Source of the DNA: Fulvivirga lutea
GTDB lineage: Bacteria > Bacteroidota > Bacteroidia > Cytophagales > Cyclobacteriaceae
Assembly (NCBI RefSeq): GCF_017068455.1
Contig: NZ_CP070608.1
Location: 372,001 to 436,000, forward strand
Direction: 5' to 3'
Length of the DNA: 64,000 bases
Shown here: positions 10,201 through 18,100 of the stretch, in pieces
Layout of the letters: each line of letters starts with the position of its first letter
How positions within the stretch are numbered: position 1 is the first letter of the stretch
Notes under the pieces: model-generated
The model's input: the letters and a program-made list of their open reading frames with translations, nothing else
What the model was told of the DNA's origin: nothing
Database searches by the model: none
Translations under genes and position numbers: made by a program

Positions 10201-10449
10201 ACTTATGCTTTGCTTGAAGCTTTAGATGGAGAAGCTGATTCAGGCGATGAAAAAGTAACTGTAAACGAATTAAAAATCTACATGGAAGAGCGTGTTCCTG
10301 AGCTCAGTGAGCAGCACGGTGGCCAGGCGCAATATCCTACAGGTTTTGTTCATGGGAATGATTTCCCAATTAGTATTATTTATCAGCAGGAGGAGGAAGT
10401 TGTTGAAGAAGAGGCAGAAGATGACCCTGAAAGTGATTCAGAAAACTAA
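7273..10449 (+). CDS. Exported WD40-repeat protein with C-terminal caspase (C14) domain
   Basis: 1058 residues. A signal peptide covers about 1-25. WD40 repeats fill roughly 35-520, several ending in clear blades such as DKTIRVWD, DGTIKIWE and DQTIRIWK. A connecting region of about 260 residues follows. The caspase-like peptidase domain (about 785-1040) starts LHILSVGINKYKNPAYNLNYAQ. It carries catalytic His866 in FYYAGHG and Cys923 in LMDACHSGG. The extreme C-terminus is a strongly acidic tail. Bacterial caspase homologues (metacaspase/orthocaspase) usually cut after Arg or Lys; the target here is unknown. Transcribed alone with its own terminator. The catalytic dyad looks intact, so it should be active. 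Export to the periplasm or surface is the unusual point. Confidence 0.88.
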   Translation: MNIKSVLRNILIVWLAFTSIDSFSKSGVPRIVINSGGHSGKIFNILFTPNGEQIISVSEDKTIRVWDARTGELVKKFESEIGKGPEGMLYASAISPDGKYLAAAGYPVATEESNHIILVDIEKGVQVGTAKGHSNVINSLDFTGSGKYLASGSDDGTIKIWEVAESHDMKEVTTLPVGQRVTNISFNDKTQSLAVASDQRNVLVFDLDKLDQGTTKFSPRELKKHKDIINKVAYSPDGSYIASASLDNALILWKPDGTVVKEFDGIKNVINALTFSHDSKILVAMDILGKGTSYSIPSGNKFADFNGHDNTVFSADFSPESATGNYLVATAGGNNNVIYVWNPINGRSQQTIKGHGSTIWDLTFGEGLQLYIANEQSKSEKIRHQFRFDFATFGITANPGRPDDNFLEEANKQVRQTGIYTIDLGRGNSIANNEFEDGRILDYQVMSNGHVIVGSDFSLKEYSGTGEMIKEYLGHTAGVRTVTVTRDGKYMVSGSEDQTIRIWKLSDKGELPSMRDIFEAAEWQEYFTSLDVDTLTYQPTEEAWQGVISYLRNVGDKTYRDIEEVHASLGATVLPFANMFVSDEGEWIVWTPSGYFSCSSDGGQYFGWHVNQGIEKLAEFYTAEQYFDILFRPEMLVKSMDQGRRVIDILRGEGETIFDLTKLNRPSAAFFNINNLAFGEFKQLDYHDGKYETESKTLELEADIYDGGGGIKEVNIYQNNKLIIIDDEFDKVGTEGKQMKRMYHVNLTNGQNDFKIVTKNFQNIESRGDHLKIKYVGEIMATTNLHILSVGINKYKNPAYNLNYAQPDAKSFTDKIITNGSKMFRSIRKTEIYDTEATKENIIKGFESIIATAKPEDVFVFYYAGHGTLDEDNNNEYYLVPTNITKLYGDPEQLQEKGISASELKTYLAQVKSQKQLILMDACHSGGALKSINVRAAASEEKAIVQLARASGVVMIASSGTQQFASEFEVLQHGVFTYALLEALDGEADSGDEKVTVNELKIYMEERVPELSEQHGGQAQYPTGFVHGNDFPISIIYQQEEEVVEEEAEDDPESDSEN

Positions 10450-10452
10450 AGT

Positions 10453-10484
10453 AAAAAAGGCTCTTACAAGTAAGAGCCTTTTTT
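10453..10484. terminator. Strong bidirectional intrinsic terminator
   Basis: A perfect 14-base-pair stem (10453-10466 with 10471-10484) closes a CAAG loop, with A-rich and T-rich ends. It separates the convergent caspase and calcium-type lipoprotein genes. Confidence 0.85.
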
Positions 10485-10500
10485 ATTAACCATTTAAATT

Positions 10501-12246
10501 TTAATCACATGCATCACCAATTCCATCACCATCTGAATCTACTTGCGCAACGTTTGAAGTAATTCTGCAATTATCGTCCGTGTCAATAACGCCATCATTG
10601 TCAGAATCAAGATCTCTATAATCTGCAATTCCATCAAAATCTGAATCAATATATTTTTCCATTGAATCAGCATAGCCATCTTCATCTGAGTCTAAGTCTA
10701 GAGCGTCAAGCGTGCCGTCCCCGTCAGTATCAATTGGATTTCCTCTATTAGTTTCCACATAATCATTTATCCCATCATTATCACTATCAGGAGAATTAAG
10801 ATTGGTACCTAGGTTTGTTTCTGAGTTATTGGAAATCCCATCTCCATCTGAGTCAAAACCATCGCAAACTGCGTCTGAAGTATCACAATTTTCATCAATG
10901 CCGTTTCCACATATATCTGGAGCGCCAGGATAAACAGTGTTATCAGAATCATCGCAATCTCCATGCTCAACTGTATATCCATCCCCGTCATAATCAACAA
11001 AACAAGATTCATTGACTGAGCCAGGTGAACCTCTCTCATCAAATTCCATTAAACTAATACTTACACACCAATTAGACCCATCTTGCATGCATTCTAGTGT
11101 CAAACAAGATGCGTCTAAAATCATAGAAGCTCCTGTTGGATCGGGAAATAAAGGTCCTCCATCATATTCAAGTCTTACAATTTCGGACATATCAGAGTTA
11201 AATATTATAATTTCATCTGACTCGTTATCCAGTTCCATTCCAGAATAAACATAGTCATTTGTAATGTCAATAAGTAGATGAAGGTTTCCACTTTGCAAAA
11301 CGTAGTATGAATATGGCTCTATTATTAAGTCCTCTTCAATTACAAAAATATCAGACCCTAGATCTGTTACCACTTTTCCAATTAGATTTAAAGTAGTGCT
11401 AGTATTATTATATACTTCGAAATATTCATATCCACTATCTGTAAACATTGGATCTTGAAAAACCTCAGTAATTAAAAGATCTCCATTTGATAAATTTCCT
11501 GAATAAATATCATCTCCCAATTCTATGGGAACTAAATCGGTAGATTCATCTAACACAATATTTATAACAATCTGTCCATCCTGTACAATCGCATCCACAT
11601 TAATCTCATAATGAGTTTTAGGCTGTGGGTCAGTGACAGCTCCGCTAAATGTCTTTGTTAAAACTGAACCATCAGTTTTAGAATAAGTAAGTGTAGCTTC
11701 AATGGCCAGTGGTGATACAGAAAAAAATCCTTCTCGTGTCTCGCTTTCATTATAAATGAGCAATCCACCAGCATCACTTTGCACAGTGGTAACATACGTA
11801 TCGAATGAATTCACAACATTATCTGAATAATTCACCGTCACTTTCATATTATCCAGCGTACATGTGACTGTTATTACCTTTAATTCTTCTTTATCAATGC
11901 TAAAGAGTTCTGATTCACCATAATAAAAGGGATTATCAAATTCTGCTAAAGATTCATTGTTAGAACTGGCTGTTACCCTATATACACCTGTGGGTAATTC
12001 AACTTCAGATGGAATATCACCGGCACGATCGAATTGCTGGAAGACAGTACCATCTTCTCTAAAAATAATTACCAGAAAGTCTTCCAGTGCCACTACTTCA
12101 TCGGTACGACCTCCAATGGGATTGGCTTTAATATCAAGTCCTACATTTAAACTTAGTTTACCGATGCCTTCGGAAGAATTGGTTTCATCTTCACTACATC
12201 CGTAAAGAAACAAAATCGCAAAAATTGCTAGCAATAATCTTTTCAT
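10501..12246 (-). CDS. Lipoprotein with lamin-tail and thrombospondin type 3 calcium repeats
   Basis: 581 residues. Signal peptide with lipobox LYGC (Cys17). An N-terminal beta-rich region to about residue 235 resembles DUF4493-type Bacteroidota lipoproteins. A lamin-tail (LTD) domain follows at about 250-370 (LITEVFQDPMF, EYFEVYNNT, YYVLQSGN). Next is a MopE-type metal segment at about 420-465 (DGDCDDSDNTVYPGAPD then CGNGIDENCD). The C-terminus is a run of Asp-rich TSP3 repeats of the DSDGDGI type that bind calcium. There is no T9SS sorting domain; the lipid anchor does the work. The role is probably structural or adhesive at the cell surface. A perfect -7-like box lies 22 bases before the ATG. 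Confidence 0.82.
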   Translation of the reverse strand: MKRLLLAIFAILFLYGCSEDETNSSEGIGKLSLNVGLDIKANPIGGRTDEVVALEDFLVIIFREDGTVFQQFDRAGDIPSEVELPTGVYRVTASSNNESLAEFDNPFYYGESELFSIDKEELKVITVTCTLDNMKVTVNYSDNVVNSFDTYVTTVQSDAGGLLIYNESETREGFFSVSPLAIEATLTYSKTDGSVLTKTFSGAVTDPQPKTHYEINVDAIVQDGQIVINIVLDESTDLVPIELGDDIYSGNLSNGDLLITEVFQDPMFTDSGYEYFEVYNNTSTTLNLIGKVVTDLGSDIFVIEEDLIIEPYSYYVLQSGNLHLLIDITNDYVYSGMELDNESDEIIIFNSDMSEIVRLEYDGGPLFPDPTGASMILDASCLTLECMQDGSNWCVSISLMEFDERGSPGSVNESCFVDYDGDGYTVEHGDCDDSDNTVYPGAPDICGNGIDENCDTSDAVCDGFDSDGDGISNNSETNLGTNLNSPDSDNDGINDYVETNRGNPIDTDGDGTLDALDLDSDEDGYADSMEKYIDSDFDGIADYRDLDSDNDGVIDTDDNCRITSNVAQVDSDGDGIGDACD

Positions 12247-12267
12247 AGTTTTACAGGTTTAAGCACA

Positions 12268-12275
12268 CAAAACTA
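12268..12275 (-). promoter_or_regulatory. Possible -7 element (TAGTTTTG) for the TSP3 lipoprotein
   Basis: On the minus strand TAGTTTTG fits the Bacteroidota -7 consensus TAnnTTTG. I see no good TTTG -33 partner at the expected distance, so support is limited to this half. Confidence 0.35.
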
Positions 12276-12648
12276 ATATTTCTATTATTTAATGAAAGTT
12301 ATTTCTTATTTTATTTAAATGTTTAAACATTGTATGGCGATAATAAAACGTGAGTTAGATTTAACAATTACGGAAAACAGAGATTTTCATTCAGATATTT
12401 GAGAGTGAGTTTTACTATAGGAAATCGTAAGTATCTCCTTAAATTGAGAGATTGACACTCCCTCTTTTACTAATATTTAAATTGTAAGCGGGCTCAAGAT
12501 GACGTGTAAGGGTATGACTTTCTTATATTGAAATCAGGTTAACTAAAGACAATTAATTGAATAATGTAAAATTATAGAGAAATCTGAATTTGACATGACG
12601 AATAAAAATAGTGGCCAGTTACAAGCACCTAGAAACCAGCATTTAGTA
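12276..12648. other. AT-rich intergenic region with a short repeat remnant
   Basis: No convincing gene. A stretch at about 12490-12530 reads, on the minus strand, GTCATACCC followed by ACGTCATCTTGAGC. That resembles the degraded intergenic elements seen at 13834-13913 and 23836-23950. The rest is low-complexity AT-rich DNA. Confidence 0.45.
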
Positions 12649-13815
12649 TCACTTATACCTCTTCCTCTTGTTAGATTTATAGCGCTTCTGCTTTCTGCGT
12701 TTGTAATTTTTCTTTCTTCGTTTTTTATTGTCGAACTTCCTGCGTTCCACCTTAGGCAGCTTTTTCAGGTTATTGTAACGCTGGTTTGGCGACTTAATGT
12801 TCTTCAGCCTACTTTTCTGCCTTTTCTTGAATGACTTAGGACTGCGAGAACCCACGCGTGTTCTTTTTGCTGCAGTACTTAAGGTTTTCCTTCTAAAGGC
12901 CAATGAATTCTTATAATCCTGACGGAAACGCTCCTGATAAGATTTATCATTAAAATCAAAACGGACTGCAATTTCACTACTTGGTCCAACATCCGTTCCG
13001 AGGTTATTATTAACAATCTCATAGCTGTAGCCAACAAAAAATTTCTTTGCCACTTTAAGACCAACTGCTGCATTAAGGATGTCGCCTTTCCTATACGAGG
13101 AGCCTACCGTTAATAAATTATTGAAAGTATAATATAAGCCTGTCTCCCAGATATCATTGATAGCTGAAAGTTTTCTAAATGTGAAGGTAGGCTCTAAAAT
13201 ATCCAGACCGCCTCTTAGCGGTATTAAGCCAGCCGCATAGCCAGAATAAAACTCACTTAAAACACTGGCATTATTTGACAGTTCAAGGTTTGTTGCCAAG
13301 CGATTGGCCGCAGCGCCTACTTTAAAGTATCTGTGCTGATAATTAATGCCGAAAGAGAAATCCATATTGTTGGATTTTTCGCCCAATAGTGGATCGTTAC
13401 GATCACCTATGACACTGTTAATATCAAAGCCAATGCTGTTATATTCGGCTGATACTCCCATAGAAAGCACATTGTAGCTTCCAAAATTGATGTGATACGC
13501 AAAGGCTCCGGATGCATAAATGTTATCAACAAAATTGACCTGTTCTCTAAAAACGTTTGCTCCTACACCAAAACGATGATCATAAAATGGCGTATGAAAA
13601 CTCAGAAAATTGTTTTCTGCAGCTCCATTTACGTTAGAGAAGTTTCTTCTATTCGCCAACGTAAGTGAACCAAAGGTATGGCCCGCCATGGCAGGATTAT
13701 AAATAAAGGAATTGGTAAGTTTCTGACTAAACAAAGGAATATCCTGAGCATCTACATAAGTAGTGCTTAGTGTAATTAGCAATACGCTTATTCCTTTTAG
13801 TAAATGTTTAATCAA
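12649..13815 (-). CDS. PorP/SprF-family outer-membrane protein with long basic C-terminal tail
   Basis: 388 residues. After a signal peptide (to about 23) the mature part begins DIPLFSQKLTNSFIYNPAMAG, the PorP/SprF hallmark. A beta-barrel domain follows to about residue 280 (FSFGINYQHRYFKVGAA, LLTVGSSYRKGDILNAAVG, FFVGYSYE). PorP/SprF proteins serve T9SS, mostly as partners of proteins with type B sorting domains. The last roughly 100 residues are not part of the usual family: in the final 71 residues I count 36 Lys/Arg and only 2 Asp/Glu. It follows the giant adhesin and type B gene in the same direction, with a 172-base gap containing repeat debris, so it may have its own promoter. Confidence 0.85.
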   Translation of the reverse strand: MIKHLLKGISVLLITLSTTYVDAQDIPLFSQKLTNSFIYNPAMAGHTFGSLTLANRRNFSNVNGAAENNFLSFHTPFYDHRFGVGANVFREQVNFVDNIYASGAFAYHINFGSYNVLSMGVSAEYNSIGFDINSVIGDRNDPLLGEKSNNMDFSFGINYQHRYFKVGAAANRLATNLELSNNASVLSEFYSGYAAGLIPLRGGLDILEPTFTFRKLSAINDIWETGLYYTFNNLLTVGSSYRKGDILNAAVGLKVAKKFFVGYSYEIVNNNLGTDVGPSSEIAVRFDFNDKSYQERFRQDYKNSLAFRRKTLSTAAKRTRVGSRSPKSFKKRQKSRLKNIKSPNQRYNNLKKLPKVERRKFDNKKRRKKNYKRRKQKRYKSNKRKRYK

Positions 13816-13833
13816 TACTCTTTTCTTTTTTCA

Positions 13834-13913
13834 GTCATGCCGAACACTGGAGGCATCTCACTTAGTTTTGATGGATCAAGACTAATAATAGATTTCCCCT
13901 TTCTCGGTGTAAC
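13834..13913. repeat. Degenerate intergenic palindromic element
   Basis: The left end GTCATGCCGA and the inverted right end GTTACACCGA form an imperfect terminal inverted repeat. Internal words are GGAGGCATCTC and AGATTTCCCC. This matches the style of small non-coding elements common between genes in Bacteroidota (GTCATTCCGA...GAATCTC). No coding capacity. Confidence 0.5.
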
Positions 13914-13967
13914 AAATCGCACAAATAATTCAATTTGTTTCTATTAATGGTTTTACCCACCCCTTAC

Positions 13968-13985
13968 TCCCCTCCCAGTAGGGGA
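13968..13985. repeat. GC-rich hairpin remnant after the type B gene
   Basis: TCCCCT pairs with AGGGGA around a six-base loop in a C-rich stretch (13957-13985). It lacks a T run on either strand, so I read it as a remnant of a C-rich intergenic repeat rather than a standard terminator. Confidence 0.35.
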
Positions 13986-13987
13986 AT

Positions 13988-15124
13988 TTAGTTTAACACT
14001 GTTATTACCTGCTTGGCCGTTTGCCCTGCATATTTTAAAATACATATATAGTTGCCTGGTGATAAATCATCAAAGCTTCCATCATACGGATTATCAATAT
14101 CATTAAAATTTCTAAAATTCTTTTTTCTGTAAACCTCAGTGCCCCAACGGTCTAACAAAATCACTTCATTGTCATCAGCGTAAGCACCAATGGCTTGAAT
14201 AACCAAGAAGTCATTGGAGCCGTCATTGTTAGGTGTTAAAATATTATGAATAACAGGCACTGTAGTAAGTACCCCGCCAAGCAAAAAGAGCCTGACATAA
14301 TCACCACCAGGGTTTACCGAGGCGTTATCACTTCCTACTGCATTAAACCCACTACCTATAGTCGTAGTGAAACCACCAAGGTTTGAACTCAAATTTTGAA
14401 CGGTATCAGCTTCTAAAACTACTGGCAAATTTTCATTTGAAGTAAATAGTCCTTCATCTTCAGATTGAATGGGCAAATTTACCTGCACACTATTTAATTC
14501 TTGTGCAAAAACTGCCCATACCCATGAAGAACTTACTGTATCTACATTTGAAGGTAGATTTCTAACTACAAAACTACCATCATTCCTATAAGCTCTCGCA
14601 CCTGTTAAAGTATTCTCATTGCCTCTCACATCGAGCAAAATTGGAGCATATCTATTGGCAGCACCAAGCGGATAAAATTTAGCTCCAGACCCTTGCTGCA
14701 ACAATGGGCCAGTTACCCATGAAGTTCCGTTAGAGGTTGCCTCGCCATTACTTCCAACAGCTAGAAAGTTTACATTATCATTTTCGGGCGTAGACACAAT
14801 ACCATTAGCTAATTCTAATTGGTTAGTAACAAGTACTTGCCCAATAATACCTTTAGTACCACCACCATCAATTATTAAATTAGGAATAGCCAAAAGGTTA
14901 GCTGTACCAATACCTTGCTGCCCAGAGCCTCCGAGTAATAAACCTCCCAGATTATTGGCATCATTTACACTTTGAAAAGAAAAATTGGCTGATTGAACTA
15001 CCACGTTACCATCCGTACTAATAAGCGTATTCGCACCCACCGTCATGGTTGTTCCAGAAGGAACCACTAACTGACTAAAAGCTAGTGTTGGAATGAACAA
15101 TATGGTGGTAAGTAGCTTATTCAT
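13988..15124 (-). CDS. Secreted protein with T9SS type B (gliding-motility-type) sorting domain
   Basis: 378 residues. Signal peptide at about 1-17 (LLTTILFIPTLAFSQ). The middle is a beta-rich, glycine-rich region without a named domain. The C-terminal ~90 residues form a type B sorting domain: ILTPNNDGSNDFLVIQ, then VILLDRWGTEVYRK, NPYDGSFDDLSPGNYICIL and the end QVITVLN. Such domains direct export across the outer membrane by T9SS. The ATG overlaps the stop of the giant adhesin gene by 8 bases, so the two are translated together. Because the adhesin itself lacks a sorting domain, this small protein may carry, cap or anchor it (inference). Confidence 0.88.
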   Translation of the reverse strand: MNKLLTTILFIPTLAFSQLVVPSGTTMTVGANTLISTDGNVVVQSANFSFQSVNDANNLGGLLLGGSGQQGIGTANLLAIPNLIIDGGGTKGIIGQVLVTNQLELANGIVSTPENDNVNFLAVGSNGEATSNGTSWVTGPLLQQGSGAKFYPLGAANRYAPILLDVRGNENTLTGARAYRNDGSFVVRNLPSNVDTVSSSWVWAVFAQELNSVQVNLPIQSEDEGLFTSNENLPVVLEADTVQNLSSNLGGFTTTIGSGFNAVGSDNASVNPGGDYVRLFLLGGVLTTVPVIHNILTPNNDGSNDFLVIQAIGAYADDNEVILLDRWGTEVYRKKNFRNFNDIDNPYDGSFDDLSPGNYICILKYAGQTAKQVITVLN

Positions 15125-18100
15125 TTCCCTTATTTGCTTCAGCTGTTAATATAGCTGTTAACTTATCCATCTGAGCTTTTAATTCGCTTAATTGGGCCTG
15201 AGTAGAAGCTTCAGAGCCAAGAAGTTTTGCTATTTGAGCTTTCAGTGCTTCTATTTCAGCTTTTTGTGAAACTATGATCTCTTGCTGTTCTTGGATGGCC
15301 TTTACCGCCAGAACTCCAAAACCTGAGTAATCAACCCCCCAAGCATCAAAGTTTTCTTGCTTAGTAATGTCTCCATCAAAATTTTCAAAGTATTCAGAAT
15401 CATCACCTTTTTGTACAAATTCGGGAATTACCTTATAAACATCTTGGGCAAGAAACCCTATTTGCTTGTTTTTTTCCTTAGTCGTCTTGAAGTTGTATTC
15501 CTTTACCGAAAGTTTTAATAAATCAGACAAACCATAAGAAGTATCTGTGATGTTCTCCTTTAATCTTTTGTCGGATGTAGAGGTCCAAGAGGTAGCACCA
15601 TCTGCCAAATAGACCCCAGTTGTATTACCAGATCCATTATTGGTAACCATTAATCTATTATTAAGTGACCATCTGAAAATATGAGCTTCCAATGCATTAC
15701 CGGTAACCCACTTTAAACCATGACTACTAGATGCATCCATAGCAAGGCTCCCTTCTGAAATATGAATTTTTCCTTGAGAGGAGGGTGTTTCAATGCCAAC
15801 ACCTATGTCTCCACTAAAATAGTTACGATCTTCACCGACAGAATAGACTCCGAACTCAGTTCCCGTTGTTGTTGATCCATTACTTAAATAGAGTCCGTAT
15901 GCTGTCCCCGAACCGGCTCCTTGCATATAAGAAAACAACCCATAATGTTGATTCGCACCGGTATAGTTAGATTGTGATATTAGTGCAAAACGTTCGGCTG
16001 CTGTTGTATAAGAATAGAAGTTATAATCTAAACTTGTTCCTGATGTACCTACTGTCATATTTCCTTCAACCATCAAGCCATTAGCTGGTGCAAATACACT
16101 CCCTGCATAACCAGATCCAATTACCATGTCCCCGGCTACGTCCAGCTTATTGTTTGCCGTAACTGTTCCAATACCTGTATTACCTGTTGCTCCATCGATT
16201 GTCATTAAATCAGTCAAACTTATATTACTACCTAATGCGCTTATCGCAAAATCATCATTGTCAGTCAGGCCAATATTAATATTTGTTGATGCATTTTGAA
16301 ATCTCATAGAGGAGTTTGAAGATGCCCCGGTTCTTGCAACTATTAAAAGAGGGTTTAGGTTCGATGCAAAATCATCTTGTACTTCTAAAGTTCCGAAAGC
16401 TGATGCTTGAGATGCTCCTCCAACTATAGTTTTACCACCGTGAGTTACTGTTAGAGCATTTGATCTATTTGCACTACCAGTTCCATCCCCAACTTCAAAT
16501 AAGGGATCTGTAGAAACAAAGGATGAAGCACTACCACCACCGACATTGTAATGACCAACTGCAAAGCCTCCTCTAGTGCCAGCCAACACGCCCTCTCCTA
16601 ATGCAGTTGAACCATTTCCTGAAGCTATACTACTAACACCGCCAGCTAATGAACGTACACCTGAAGCAGTATTAGCCTGACCAAAGGTGGTACTTTGATC
16701 CCCTGAAGATGTATTATTCTGCCCTGAAGCAGTACTACTTAGGCCAGAAGCTGTATTTCCAGAACCGAATGCAACAGAATTGAGACCAATATTGGCGTCA
16801 TCCCATTCAGTGCTTACAGCAACACCCGCCCTTAATGCCCGCTTAGCAGGTACCCACATAAATCGAGTACCGCTACCAGAAACAGGTGTAACTCCAGTTC
16901 CGCCATCAAATAAAACTGAACCATTAGAAACATGAAGGTCAGAATTGGCATTGGGCGCATTGGTTCCTATCCCAACGTTACCAGTTGTATAATAAATATC
17001 ACTACCACTAATTGTCCAAGGGCTACTTCCTCCCGCTGAAATATTAGTTCCATCCCAAAACAAATCGCCTCCTACATTATATAGTCGTTCAGTGGTAAAA
17101 GGTGGAGCTACACCAAGTGGGTCGATTTCTATAATACCTTGTGGAAATCTCGCCTCGCCATCTATATCAAGCCGTAGAACGTCCTGAAGATTTGCATTAG
17201 CATCATCTCCAGCAGCATGAGAAGTAGAATTATTAACGAAAAATTGTATTCCATCTGGTGAGTGCTGAACAATTGAACCTGGTTTATTAGCTGTTTTGAA
17301 TAGCAGATTATTAGAAGCATCTATATACAGGTTGCTAGAAAATACACTAAAGATATCGCCTGAGACTGTTACTTCATCTACTATGGTACCATTATAAATC
17401 TGGAGGGGGCCGAGCGGATTGGTAGTTCCTATTCCAAAATGGCCTGTATTGGTCAATCTTGCATATTCGCCACCAGCCCAAAGTGTAAGCGGTACAACTA
17501 AACTACTTCCTGCCTGAACCTCAGAGCCGGTAAAGCCCATGACCGTTTCATTTCCAATTTTATAATATTGTCCTAGATCAATATTTACATCTCCTCCTGA
17601 AACATTTAGCTTATCTAAAGGAGCAATGGTACTTGTTCCAATTCCTACTTTACCTGTGGCTTCTTCGATAAAAAATGCCTGCTGACTTGTAGTTTCAGTC
17701 CTTATGTCGATGTCTCCTGCAGCGGCTGTCATTTGCACATTGCCACTACCTAAATAAGCTTCTTCAAGAGTGCTCACTCCACCACCCCCATTAGTCCAAC
17801 TCAATATGCCTGACCCATCTGTTGATAATACCTGTCCGTTTATTCCTGCATCCTGAGGTAATGTAAGTGTATAATTAGCCGTTACAGCATCTGGAGCTTG
17901 AATTGATACATTTTGGGCTTCATCGTCATCCGCTAAAATAAGTCTACCTTGATTGTTTGCACCATCTGTTAAAATTCGGATTCCATCATTAGCACCAGCT
18001 GGGCTTACGGTTAACCTATTACTCGTATTTGTGGTACCTATTCCTACATTACCTGTAGAAGCCACTCTTAATCTGGTAGCAAAATTGGTATTGATCTCGA

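Noticed and set aside
12595-12834. 79-codon plus-strand frame
   Set aside because: Antisense to the basic tail of the PorP/SprF-like gene; its hydrophobic look is the mirror of Lys/Arg codons.
13968-13985. Terminator for the type B gene
   Set aside because: The hairpin lacks a U run on the minus strand, so it was kept only as a repeat remnant.
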